DNA of 7,023 nucleotides from Bacteroidota bacterium (GCA_021413595.1 JAIOQD010000400.1:1-7023); one strand, 5' to 3'. Shown: positions 1 to 6,238, counted from the stretch's first letter. Made by a program: numbers and translations. The notes: a model not told the origin generated them from the letters alone.

Positions 1-1
1 G

Positions 2-448
2 CTAATAGAAAAACTCGAAATATTATTTGAAGTAGATAAATTATATTTTGTTCCACAACAACCAAAAGACTATACAGGTCACGCAGACGGTATGGTTCGC
101 TTCTTTGAAAAAAATACGGTAATCATAAACGACCTATCAAAAGTGGACAAAACTTTTCAACGAGCATTTTATATTTCACTAGACAATGCAGGACTTGACT
201 ATATTACAATCCCCTATAACCCTTATGGTAATAAAACTTATGGACAAGCAAACGGTTACTATATTAACTTTCTGCAAATGGAGAATATTGTTGTAGTACC
301 GACCTTTGGTATTAAAGAAGACGAGTTAGCTGTAAAAAAACTTGAAGAACTTTTCTCGAAACAAACTATTGCAACCGTTGACTGTAACGAATTAGCGAAC
401 GAAGGAGGAGTATTGAATTGTATAACTTGGAATATAAAATCCAAATAA
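2..448 (+). CDS. Agmatine deiminase / peptidylarginine deiminase-family protein, 3' part
   Basis: The reading frame is open from the left edge, so the true start lies outside the window and 148 C-terminal residues are visible. The family (PAD_porph, guanidino-group-modifying enzymes) hydrolyses agmatine to N-carbamoylputrescine and ammonia, or deiminates peptidyl-arginine, through a Cys-His-Glu/Asp centre. The visible motif GHADGMVRF carries the expected catalytic His (visible residue 27) and Asp (29). The segment GYYINFLQMENIVVVPTFG is the conserved late strand region. GGVLNCIT near the C terminus carries the catalytic Cys (visible residue 140). The stop is only 8 nt before attC1, which fits a cassette gene, although a normal chromosomal gene at the array edge is possible. 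The family call is strong. The choice of substrate is not determined, because the N-terminal half is missing. Confidence 0.88.
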   Translation, partial: LIEKLEILFEVDKLYFVPQQPKDYTGHADGMVRFFEKNTVIINDLSKVDKTFQRAFYISLDNAGLDYITIPYNPYGNKTYGQANGYYINFLQMENIVVVPTFGIKEDELAVKKLEELFSKQTIATVDCNELANEGGVLNCITWNIKSK

Positions 449-456
449 CTACCTGT

Positions 457-535
457 GCCTAACATAAAATATGCTATACCTTAGCCGACACGCTCAAAAA
501 CCTTACGCACGGCATCGCATATTTGACCGTTAGGC
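457..535 (+). other. attC1 cassette recombination site
   Basis: A 79-nt imperfect palindrome. The outer core boxes are GCCTAAC (457-463) and GTTAGGC (529-535), perfect complements that match the integron consensus RYYYAAC / GTTRRRY exactly. Inside them, AAATATGC pairs with GCATATTT, separated from the core boxes by unequal unpaired spacers (ATA versus GACC). This is the R-spacer-L layout of classical attC sites folded as single strands. It closes the agmatine deiminase cassette and opens the cassette starting near 530. Recombination is expected between G529 and T530. Confidence 0.85.
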
Positions 536-605
536 GTCATTGTACAAGGACATCTATATACAACGTCATAACCCCAAAATTAAAGAAGTAAACAAATCAA
601 AAAAT

Positions 606-1160
606 ATGAAAAAAATCAGTTCCCTAACTTTCTTTGAAAAATGGCTCGAAACTGTAAAAAACCGAAAGGAACAATTATTACAAAATTGGCAAGAGCCCAC
701 AATATTTACTTCGCACATAACGGGTAATGACACATCCATTATGAAGGAAATTGCAACTAAATTAGATTTGCGTTGTTATCCTTATGAATATTACTCTATA
801 GACACAATACTTTATAAAGAAGAGGATAAGGTTCCATTGAAGGAGGGGCAATATTGTTTTAGAGATATTAGAGTTGCTTTCGAACACGAAAACCATTTTA
901 ATAGCGGCCTATATAAAGAGATTTCTCACCTACTTATTACGAATTGCGACCTTAGAGTTTTAGTAACATATCCGCCAAATGATAACAAAGAAAATATAGA
1001 ATTAAAATTTTGGCATACCTTAATTTGCGGGCATAGACAATCGAAAGAAATTTCTGATGATGAAAATTTCCTAGTAATATTGGGGTATGAAAACGGTTTT
1101 CAATGGGAAGGCTTCGTTTATAAAGAGGACAAATGGAAACAAATAAATATTGATAATTAA
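606..1160 (+). CDS. Hypothetical protein with EHEN motif, possible PD-(D/E)XK-like nuclease
   Basis: A soluble 184-aa protein, first gene of cassette B. I chose ATG606. The frame can be extended to a TTG at 540, but that would start 5 nt after the attC core, and the extra residues look like non-coding cassette leader. The leader before 606 is A-rich with no Shine-Dalgarno. The most conserved-looking part is residues 87-122: DIRVAFEHEN, then a helix with E105 (YKEISHLL), then a hydrophobic strand, DLRVLVTYPP. The arrangement of acidic strand, helix with Glu, and hydrophobic strand resembles restriction-endonuclease-like proteins, but the canonical D-(D/E)xK lysine is not evident. No signal peptide or membrane segment is seen. 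The next gene follows after 15 nt, so the two are probably co-transcribed. The nuclease idea is a weak inference. The gene itself is well supported. Confidence 0.8.
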   Translation: MKKISSLTFFEKWLETVKNRKEQLLQNWQEPTIFTSHITGNDTSIMKEIATKLDLRCYPYEYYSIDTILYKEEDKVPLKEGQYCFRDIRVAFEHENHFNSGLYKEISHLLITNCDLRVLVTYPPNDNKENIELKFWHTLICGHRQSKEISDDENFLVILGYENGFQWEGFVYKEDKWKQINIDN

Positions 1161-1175
1161 ATTAAACAAAAAACT

Positions 1176-2615
1176 ATGAAAAATAATCTACGTTCAATAA
1201 TTCTGGGGTTTATAATAATTTTTAGTTACAATTCAAAAAGTCAGACATTACAAACTTATAATGGAACTTTTGAGGAAGGCACAGCCACATATCAGTATTA
1301 TGAAAATGAAAAATACGAAAGAATTTTCCACGGTAATTTTGAATATAAGTCAAGTGGATATACTATTACTGGTAAATTTAAAGATAATAAAAGGGATGGA
1401 CTCTGGAAGGCGACATTAACCCAAAAAATTTACAACCCCAATTCAACAACAAGTGAAATCGTTACCGCAAATTATATTAACGGAAATCTTGAAGGACAAA
1501 GTAATTATACAAAAACTGATTTAGGAACAAAAAAAATATTGGCAAAAGCCAATTCTTCATTCAAAAATAATATTCCTAATGGCAATTTTAATTATCTCGT
1601 AAATGACACTAAAAACAATTTTTCTTATAATTTCTTTGTAAACTCTAAAGGATTTGTTGACAGTACTTTTTTTGTAAAGTACAAATATCAAAATATTCAG
1701 TATGAAGACATTCAAAAATACAAAAATGGTTATTCATACTGGCGTTTGTTCAGAAATATGACCACTGGTGAAATTATAACCAAAATTGAAAAAACAAAAT
1801 TTGTTGATGATATAATCAAATACTACGATGCTTCATCAAATGTTTCAATTGTGCCATACGTAGAGTTTAACAAAAAAATTGAAAGAGAACCTGTTTTACT
1901 ATTTGAGAAGAATGGTGGGAATTATTTCCCCTATTCCAAAAACAAAAATGGAGACACCGTATTTTACCAAAACACCCCGTTCTCCTATGTGAAATCGAGT
2001 TTAGTGGGATATGGTTCATTGTGGGATTTAAGTTCCGCATTAAATTTTTGGGGAAATGGCAATTGCCAATATTGCGGAAGTAGGACGAACCCCCTTTATT
2101 TCTTTAATAAAGGAGCCAATATAGTTGATTATTCATTAACTAAGGAATTCGCAATAAACGATAAGTTATTAGTCGCAAATAAGAAGAAATCGGCCATTGA
2201 TAATTTAAAAAATGTAATTGATTTATCTATTGAATGGAAACAGATTGAAGGAGGAACTTTCAACTCAAAAAAAATTGAACCATTTTCAATTAGTAGCTAT
2301 CCAATAACTGAATCTCAAGAATCAGGTTTTAACAGATTAGAAAATGCAATTAAAAACAACCCCAATAAATATGATTTGGAAATATTAGACAATTGTGCAG
2401 AAACAATACGTTTAAAGGTTAGCAAAAAAATGGACGTTTATGGAATAACTTTTCGTTTTAGCGACCAACCTGCAAATTTAGCTTTAAGGAAAGCAGGAGA
2501 TTATGCGGATTTATTGGGGTATAGAATTGCAACCATGGAGGAAATAAATTATATAAATACAAAAGGATTTGAATTTATAACTAATGGATATTATTTTCTA
2601 AAAACGAAAAAATAA
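1176..2615 (+). CDS. Exported protein with MORN-like strands and possible degenerate FGE/SUMF1-like C terminus
   Basis: 479 aa, second gene of cassette B. Residues 1-22 form a signal peptide (MKNNLRS, then a hydrophobic run, ending ...NSKSQ), so the product is exported to the periplasm or surface. Residues about 28-145 are rich in short strands such as YNGTFEEG, HGNFEY, GKFKDNKRDGLW and FKNNIPNGNFNY, which resemble MORN/YwqK-type repeats. The middle (150-340) is unrecognised and contains a CQYC pair (297-300). The tail has phrases reminiscent of formylglycine-generating-enzyme-like domains: IEGGTFNSKKIEPFSIS (357-373), YPIT, YADLLGYRIATMEE (443-456, compare the usual YRLPTEAEWE) and a final NGYYFL. 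The catalytic-core spacing is much too short for an active enzyme of that type. The MORN-like call is moderate and the FGE-like call is tentative. The function is unknown. Confidence 0.85.
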   Translation: MKNNLRSIILGFIIIFSYNSKSQTLQTYNGTFEEGTATYQYYENEKYERIFHGNFEYKSSGYTITGKFKDNKRDGLWKATLTQKIYNPNSTTSEIVTANYINGNLEGQSNYTKTDLGTKKILAKANSSFKNNIPNGNFNYLVNDTKNNFSYNFFVNSKGFVDSTFFVKYKYQNIQYEDIQKYKNGYSYWRLFRNMTTGEIITKIEKTKFVDDIIKYYDASSNVSIVPYVEFNKKIEREPVLLFEKNGGNYFPYSKNKNGDTVFYQNTPFSYVKSSLVGYGSLWDLSSALNFWGNGNCQYCGSRTNPLYFFNKGANIVDYSLTKEFAINDKLLVANKKKSAIDNLKNVIDLSIEWKQIEGGTFNSKKIEPFSISSYPITESQESGFNRLENAIKNNPNKYDLEILDNCAETIRLKVSKKMDVYGITFRFSDQPANLALRKAGDYADLLGYRIATMEEINYINTKGFEFITNGYYFLKTKK

Positions 2616-2692
2616 TTAGACCTGTGTGTTACGTTTGTTTTACGACCAGTACGTAGACATACTTGTGTAAGCAGGATGCAAAAACAACGAAC
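2616..2692 (+). repeat. Cassette B tail with possible degenerate 16-nt repeat units
   Basis: Non-coding stretch between the last gene of cassette B and attC2. TTACG at 2629 and TTACGACCAGTACGTA at 2640-2655 resemble the 16-nt unit that is well preserved in cassettes D, F and G (TTACGACC...GGTR). Its position, after the last stop and before attC, is also the same. At most two or three decayed units are recognisable, so this is a weak call based on similarity and placement only. Confidence 0.35.
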
Positions 2693-2824
2693 GCCTAACA
2701 GCACCTACAATAAATTGGCGGTTCTGTGCTCCGCAGACAGTTTTGTGGTTAATCAAACATTGGTTCTCCGCATCAACATTTGTGGTATAAATCGCCAACT
2801 TCTTGTAGCCGCCAAACGTTAGGC
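2693..2824 (+). other. attC2 cassette recombination site
   Basis: A 132-nt imperfect palindrome with the same perfect core boxes as attC1: GCCTAAC (2693-2699) and GTTAGGC (2818-2824). Inner arms pair CTACAA with TTGTAG and TTGGCG with CGCCAA, with unpaired bases between them. The central 80 or so nt are only loosely self-complementary. It ends the two-gene cassette B and begins cassette C. Expected recombination is between G2818 and T2819. Sequence directly 3' (GTAATGC) resembles that following attC3 (GTCATGC), hinting at a shared cassette-end subfamily. Confidence 0.83.
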
Positions 2825-2899
2825 GTAATGCTGAAAGACGTGTACTAACTTAAAACAGACGAAAAACCTTAACAGACTGACCTTAGTTAAATATCGACA

Positions 2900-3547
2900 A
2901 TGACAATAAATACAAAAGACATAATTGAAGTTGATTTAAATAAAATCAGAACAAATTCGACATATTCAAATTTTCCGAAAAGTTTTCTGTTCCCTGAAAC
3001 TATTATTCAAAATGCTTTGCTTTTTATTGGAATAAACCCATCCTCCGCAAAAGACCAGATAGAATACGACAGTTATAATTTAGAACAAAAAAATAATGTT
3101 CTCCCATATTATAGAAAGTTCGAAAACATTGCGGAAGAATGTGGAATGGCTTGGACACACCTTGACCTTTTATTTTTCAGAGAAACACGTCAAAATTACA
3201 TTAAAGAAATTTTGACGACAGAAAATGGAGTAAATTTTATTTGGGAACAATTAAAAATTGCCGACAATCTTATTAAAATTAGCACACCGAAAATTATTGT
3301 TGTTTGTAACACACAAGCCAGAACTTTCTTAGGAAAAGACAAGCAAAATGGGAAGGACGAATGGCTTAATTATGATTTCAAATTTGATGACAACTATGGA
3401 ACATATTTTTGGGAAGGTATTCCAGTTTTTTTTAGCGGAATGCTTTCGGGACAAAGAGCTTTAGACATTGGCTCATACGAGCGGTTAAAATGGCATATCA
3501 GAAAAGTAAAATCTCAAATTGAAAATTATAAGCTAAACAAAATATAA
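2900..3547 (+). CDS. Uracil-DNA-glycosylase-like superfamily protein (putative)
   Basis: A 215-aa soluble protein, first gene of cassette C. Motifs suggest the UDG-like fold: LFIGINPSSA (41-50) resembles the family's first motif (G-x-N-P-S), PKIIVVCNTQA (130-140) resembles the central strand, and IPVFFSGMLSGQRALD (174-189) occupies the place of the usual second, HP-S-containing motif. The segment HLDLLFFRET (87-96) is also likely conserved. The canonical His of the second motif is not evident, so glycosylase activity is uncertain, and the relative could be one of the non-repair UDG-like families. ATG2900 is the first start after attC2 and lies 75 nt into the cassette. The leader has no Shine-Dalgarno. 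The downstream gene begins 4 nt after the stop, implying tight coupling. Gene certain, fold moderately likely. Confidence 0.8.
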   Translation: MTINTKDIIEVDLNKIRTNSTYSNFPKSFLFPETIIQNALLFIGINPSSAKDQIEYDSYNLEQKNNVLPYYRKFENIAEECGMAWTHLDLLFFRETRQNYIKEILTTENGVNFIWEQLKIADNLIKISTPKIIVVCNTQARTFLGKDKQNGKDEWLNYDFKFDDNYGTYFWEGIPVFFSGMLSGQRALDIGSYERLKWHIRKVKSQIENYKLNKI

Positions 3548-3551
3548 AATC

Positions 3552-4595
3552 ATGAGCAAATTCAAAGAATCATTTGGAAAAGAATTGGGAAAGAATTCAG
3601 CAAAATTTGTTTCCAATAAGCTGTTTGGAAAAAAATGGTCAACGCCTAATAGCCTTGAACTGACCATTAAAAAAGAAGAAGCAAAAACAAAACAATTACA
3701 ACAAGAACAGGAATACGAAAAATTTGAATATGAAAAGAAAAAAGATTTGGATGCTAAATTAGCAGCAATACAGGAACTTGTGTTTACAACCGATAAAAAT
3801 GAAATTACAAATATTATCGGTAAAGTAATTGCGACAGCTACTGCTGCATTTTCAAAAATTTCTTATTCCAATGAAGACAATGAGCATCAAAAAGCAATAA
3901 TAAAATCTTGCATCGAAAAAACTGAAGAAGGTATTTATCGTTTGAAAAGTATTAATGAAAATTATGATGCAGATTTTTATCAAAAAAGATTAGACCAGTT
4001 CAAAGCAGAAATGTTAAATAAGGAACAGGGCAAAAAAAAGACAACACGCATAATCGTTTATACATTGTTATCAGCTGTTGTTTTATTTTTTCTTTTAGCT
4101 TATATAAATAAATATCGGAATGAGACAAAACTAAATGAATATTTATCCGCTGCAAACACAGTCAAGGGTGCGACAAGTGTAACAGTTAAGCCAAAAACAA
4201 CAATAATTAAAGGTGATTTAGGAGAATATTTTGAAGTTGTTGATAAAGAATATCAAATTAATATGGATAAAGAATCATTTAACAAAACGGGAAAAATAAT
4301 GGTTGAACTAAAACGTAACGGTAAAGATTTTGCTTTCAATACTCATAAATTAAATCCATTTGGAACAAATGGTAGTGAAGACTATCATATTGGTTTCGGT
4401 ATAGAAATGCTGACTGATGTGGGTCCTGCTCTTGTCATTGATGCAACTGACTATAACTACATACCAAAAGAATGTATTTCAATAATGAAAATGAAAAAAG
4501 GAGAAACAGGTTATCTTTCATGGGACGTAGAACAAACTAAATTTGATGGATTAAAAACTTTCCAACTTACATCTTCAATTGAAAAGAGCCATTAA
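3552..4595 (+). CDS. Coiled-coil single-pass membrane protein of unknown function
   Basis: 347 aa, second gene of cassette C, starting 4 nt after the preceding stop and so almost certainly co-translated with it. Residues 1-28 form a basic amphipathic segment (FGKELGKNSAKFVSNKLFGK). Residues about 37-75 are highly charged and Glu/Lys/Gln-rich, probably a coiled coil. A second helical stretch runs to about residue 160. One transmembrane helix spans about 166-185 (ends RIIVY ... LLAYI) after a KKKTTR positive patch, which predicts the N-terminal half in the cytoplasm. The remaining 160 residues would be periplasmic and look beta-rich. No known domain is recognised. The layout suggests a membrane-anchored partner of the UDG-like protein, but that is inference from gene order. 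Confidence 0.85.
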   Translation: MSKFKESFGKELGKNSAKFVSNKLFGKKWSTPNSLELTIKKEEAKTKQLQQEQEYEKFEYEKKKDLDAKLAAIQELVFTTDKNEITNIIGKVIATATAAFSKISYSNEDNEHQKAIIKSCIEKTEEGIYRLKSINENYDADFYQKRLDQFKAEMLNKEQGKKKTTRIIVYTLLSAVVLFFLLAYINKYRNETKLNEYLSAANTVKGATSVTVKPKTTIIKGDLGEYFEVVDKEYQINMDKESFNKTGKIMVELKRNGKDFAFNTHKLNPFGTNGSEDYHIGFGIEMLTDVGPALVIDATDYNYIPKECISIMKMKKGETGYLSWDVEQTKFDGLKTFQLTSSIEKSH

Positions 4596-4668
4596 TTGAA
4601 AAAGGAGTATGAAAGAAAAGTGTAAGACTGACTTGGAAAGACCGACACGAGGAAAAAGAAGCACATAC

Positions 4669-4849
4669 GCCTAACATTACCTAAGCAAGATGCGGAGTTC
4701 CTGCAAGTTGCAAATGCATTTTTCAAAGGTGCGCTCCGCGCATATTTTTTGCATTTGCGATTAAGTTAAGTACATTTAATAAAGTTTTCCGGTTAAGACA
4801 GTTTAGTGCTTTTAATTTCCGCACCTCGCTTAGCTAAAAACCGTTAGCG
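4669..4849 (+). other. attC3 cassette recombination site, long and nested
   Basis: A 181-nt palindrome filling most of the gene-free stretch 4596-4898; the rest is short leader and trailer. The left core is GCCTAAC (4669-4675). The right core is GTTAGCG (4843-4849), which departs from GTTRRRY and would pair only with a bulge. The inner arms pair well: CTAAGCAAGATGCGG against the complement of CCGCACCTCGCTTAG (13 of 15). The centre holds a 9-bp perfect hairpin arm pair (GCAAATGCA 4710-4718 with TGCATTTGC 4750-4758) enclosing another hairpin, TGCGC-TCC-GCGCA (4730-4742). Expected recombination is between G4843 and T4844. Confidence 0.75.
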
Positions 4850-4898
4850 GTCATGCTATTAAAAAAAACAGTACGACCATGAAACCGACCGGCAAAAA

Positions 4899-5156
4899 AT
4901 GAAAAAAGAAGAAAAATTCGGCAAAGCCGTTTTGGCTATCGCTTCGCAAAGGCAAGTTGATTCATCCCTATTTGAACGCTTAGCATTAAGTCGGGATAAA
5001 AAAGGTGTATTGCAGCTTTCCGAAAAAGGACATATTGTCAATCATCCAGCCGAAGTAATCAAAGACCCCTATGTGTTAGACTTGGCACAAGGCATAGACG
5101 ACAACCAATTCCAAAGACAACCAACCATAAAACAAAAAAGACATGAAGTATATTGA
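4899..5156 (+). pseudogene. Remnant of a DUF1016 / YhcG-type (PDDEXK nuclease family) protein
   Basis: 85 codons from ATG4899. The stretch RQVDSSLFERLALSRDK (residues 18-34) and the part ending VIKDPYVLD (52-60) match the recognisable junction region of DUF1016-family proteins (typically RQI-S-L-ERLALSKDK ... IKDPYVLEFLGL). Full-length members are about 330-380 residues, with an N-terminal winged-helix-like part before this segment and the PD-(D/E)XK nuclease part after it. Both are absent here, so this is an internal fragment and not a functional nuclease. The stop codon (5154-5156) lies inside the first unit of the 16-nt repeat tract, as if the tract had replaced the rest of the gene. Family recognition is from memory of the motif. 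Whether the short peptide is expressed is unknown. Confidence 0.65.
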
Positions 5157-5263
5157 CACCGCTGGGTGTTACGAACTGCGGGTATTTCGACCAGAGTGTT
5201 TTTTAGAATTTTGGGTTACGACCGCTGGGTGTTACGAACTGCGGGTATTTTGACTTTTAGAAT
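5153..5263 (+). repeat. 16-nt tandem repeat tract, cassette D
   Basis: Seven consecutive units of 15-16 nt. In order: TTGACACCGCTGGGTG (5153), TTACGAACTGCGGGTA (5169), TTTCGACCAGAGTGTT (5185), a T-rich 15-mer without CGA (5201), TTACGACCGCTGGGTG (5216), TTACGAACTGCGGGTA again (5232), and a hybrid last unit (5248). Unit types recur every four units (63 nt): 5158-5187 and 5221-5250 are identical. The tract starts at the stop of the DUF1016 remnant and ends 24 nt before attC4. No intervening spacers exist, so it is not a CRISPR array. It can be read as open frames in several phases, but none has coding character. Confidence 0.88.
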
Positions 5264-5287
5264 CAGGAACGAAAAAAATTTGCCCGC

Positions 5288-5420
5288 GCCACTAACACCG
5301 GGCAAGCTCAAAAAGCGCATTGCGCTTCGTAAGACAATTTTTTGTAAATTTATAAACTGGGCTTCGTAGAGAATTTATAGTTAAAAACGCTTTCTGCGCC
5401 TGCCCTCGACCGTTAGTGGC
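5288..5420 (+). other. attC4 cassette recombination site
   Basis: A 133-nt imperfect palindrome with 9-nt outer boxes GCCACTAAC (5288-5296) and GTTAGTGGC (5412-5420), which are perfect complements. The 7-nt right core GTTAGTG deviates slightly from GTTRRRY at position 6. Inner arms pair GGGCAAGCTCAAAAAGCG with the complement of the segment ending CTGCCC with several mismatches. A short perfect hairpin, AAGCGCA-T-TGCGCTT (5313-5327), lies in the left half. With the repeat tract it accounts for the gene-free stretch 5157-5501. Expected recombination is between G5412 and T5413, opening the toxin-antitoxin cassette. Confidence 0.78.
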
Positions 5421-5464
5421 AAGCAAGTAAAAAAACGAATACCATTTGTAATCGAAAGAACAGT

Positions 5465-5495
5465 TTTGAAATTCAACCTTTTTTCATTACCTTTG
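5465..5495 (+). promoter_or_regulatory. Bacteroidota-type promoter of the toxin-antitoxin cassette
   Basis: TTTG at 5465-5468 and TACCTTTG at 5488-5495 match the Bacteroidota -33 (TTTG) and -7 (TAnnTTTG) elements with 19 nt between them, the usual spacing. Transcription would start around 5500-5503, right at the first candidate antitoxin start. It is the only complete promoter of this kind I found in the window. It fits the known tendency of toxin-antitoxin cassettes to carry their own promoter instead of relying on one at the head of the array. Confidence 0.7.
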
Positions 5496-5501
5496 GTATA
5501 A

Positions 5502-5753
5502 ATGTATACGAAAATGCTGACATTAAATAACATATTAAAAGAAATTAAAGATGTTCCATTAAACAGACTGGAAGAACTTTATCAACTTATTCATTCATTG
5601 ACACCGAAAACCAAGCCGACAGACGCCTTAAGAAAAAAAATACTTTCGTTTGGTGGAGCGTTTAGTGATATGAGCAGCAAGGACTATACGGACTATTTGA
5701 ATCATACAAAAAAAGCAAGAACACAACTTTTTGACCGCAATATCGAATTATGA
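5502..5753 (+). CDS. VapB-type antitoxin (partner of PIN toxin)
   Basis: 83 aa, acting as the presumed neutralising partner of the downstream PIN-domain ribonuclease. The N-terminal part (TLNNILKEIKDVPLNRLEELYQLIHSL) is helical, as in Bacteroidota PIN-associated antitoxins. The C-terminal part (GGAFSDMSSKDYTDYL ... LFDRNIEL) has the pattern G-F-D-M-s-x-x-D-Y plus a final R-x-(I/V)-x-L that these antitoxins use to wrap around the toxin. The stop overlaps the toxin start by 4 nt (ATGA). ATG5502 is almost at the predicted transcription start and would be nearly leaderless. ATG5514 (79 aa, MLTLNN) would leave a leader of about 12 nt and is a real alternative. Antitoxins of this kind usually repress their own promoter with the toxin, but no operator palindrome is obvious. 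Confidence 0.83.
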   Translation: MYTKMLTLNNILKEIKDVPLNRLEELYQLIHSLTPKTKPTDALRKKILSFGGAFSDMSSKDYTDYLNHTKKARTQLFDRNIEL

Positions 5754-6154
5754 AACAGTCAATTATTGACACCGACATTCTTTCTGAATTTTTAAGAGGT
5801 AACTCTAAAGTTATTGCCAAGGTTGACGAACACTTGAAAGAATTTGGTTTCATAAGTTTAAGCATTATCACTTATTACGAAATTTTAAACGGACTTTTAT
5901 ATAAAGATGCAAGAAAACAAATGTCAAAATTTGAAGAATTTGTATCACTAAACAAAGTTGTTCCATTGACAATTAGAACTGTTAAAATATCCGCAAACAT
6001 TCAGGCAGACCTTCGTAAAAAGGGAACTGTAATTGGACATACGGACACGTTAATTGCCGGTGTAGCAATGGCAAGTGAACTTCAACTTGTAACAAATAAC
6101 ACAGACCATTTTAAGCGTATCAAAGGACTTGAAATTGCTAATTGGACAAAATAA
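5750..6154 (+). CDS. vapC: VapC-type PIN-domain ribonuclease toxin
   Basis: A 134-aa PIN-domain protein of normal family length. VapC toxins are Mg2+-dependent endoribonucleases that cleave tRNA or rRNA. The acidic centre is complete: D7 in IIDTDILSEFLRG, E44 in TYYEILNG, D99 in GHTDTLIAG, and the C-terminal TNNTDHF (115-121) with N117 and D119. The LEIANW ending is also typical. Its start overlaps the antitoxin stop (ATGA), which implies translational coupling. The stop is 16 nt before attC5, so the pair fills its cassette exactly. The family is secure. The cellular RNA target cannot be read from the sequence. Confidence 0.93.
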   Translation: MKQSIIDTDILSEFLRGNSKVIAKVDEHLKEFGFISLSIITYYEILNGLLYKDARKQMSKFEEFVSLNKVVPLTIRTVKISANIQADLRKKGTVIGHTDTLIAGVAMASELQLVTNNTDHFKRIKGLEIANWTK

Positions 6155-6170
6155 CTCCCAAAATTTGCCA

Positions 6171-6238
6171 GCCACTAACATTAGCTAAACTCAAATTTTG
6201 CCAAAAGGCAAAATCTGCGTTTAGCTACACGTTGGCAG
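6171..6238 (+). other. attC5 cassette recombination site, short with aberrant right core
   Basis: A 68-nt palindrome. The left box is GCCACTAAC (6171-6179). The right box is GTTGGCAGC (6231-6239), which lacks the middle AGT of the GTTAGTGGC seen in attC4 and attC6, so the outer pairing is imperfect. The stem is excellent: TAGCTAAA (6182-6189) with TTTAGCTA (6220-6227), and ATTTTGCC (6195-6202) with GGCAAAAT (6207-6214) around an AAAA loop. An unequal internal loop (5 nt on each side, CTCAA and CTGCG, not complementary) lies between the two stems. It follows the toxin stop by 16 nt. Confidence 0.75.

Noticed and set aside
259..465. Minus-strand open frame opposite the agmatine deiminase gene
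   Set aside because: It is an antisense shadow of a well-supported coding sequence and has no recognisable features. The same applies to the minus-strand frames at 4859-5041 and 5662-5871.
540..605. TTG start extending the 184-aa protein by 22 residues
   Set aside because: It begins 5 nt after the attC1 core. The ATG at 606 followed by MKKISSL is a more natural start.
4879..4902. Seven-codon frame MKPTGKK overlapping the start of the DUF1016 remnant
   Set aside because: It is too short to distinguish from chance, and there is no supporting start signal or attenuation structure.
5153..5263. CRISPR array
   Set aside because: Units are head-to-tail without unique spacers and no cas genes are present.
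5166..5369. 67-codon open frame (MLRTAGIS...)
   Set aside because: It lies in the 16-nt repeat tract and the left arm of attC4. The protein simply repeats the translated units and there is no start context, so it is non-coding.
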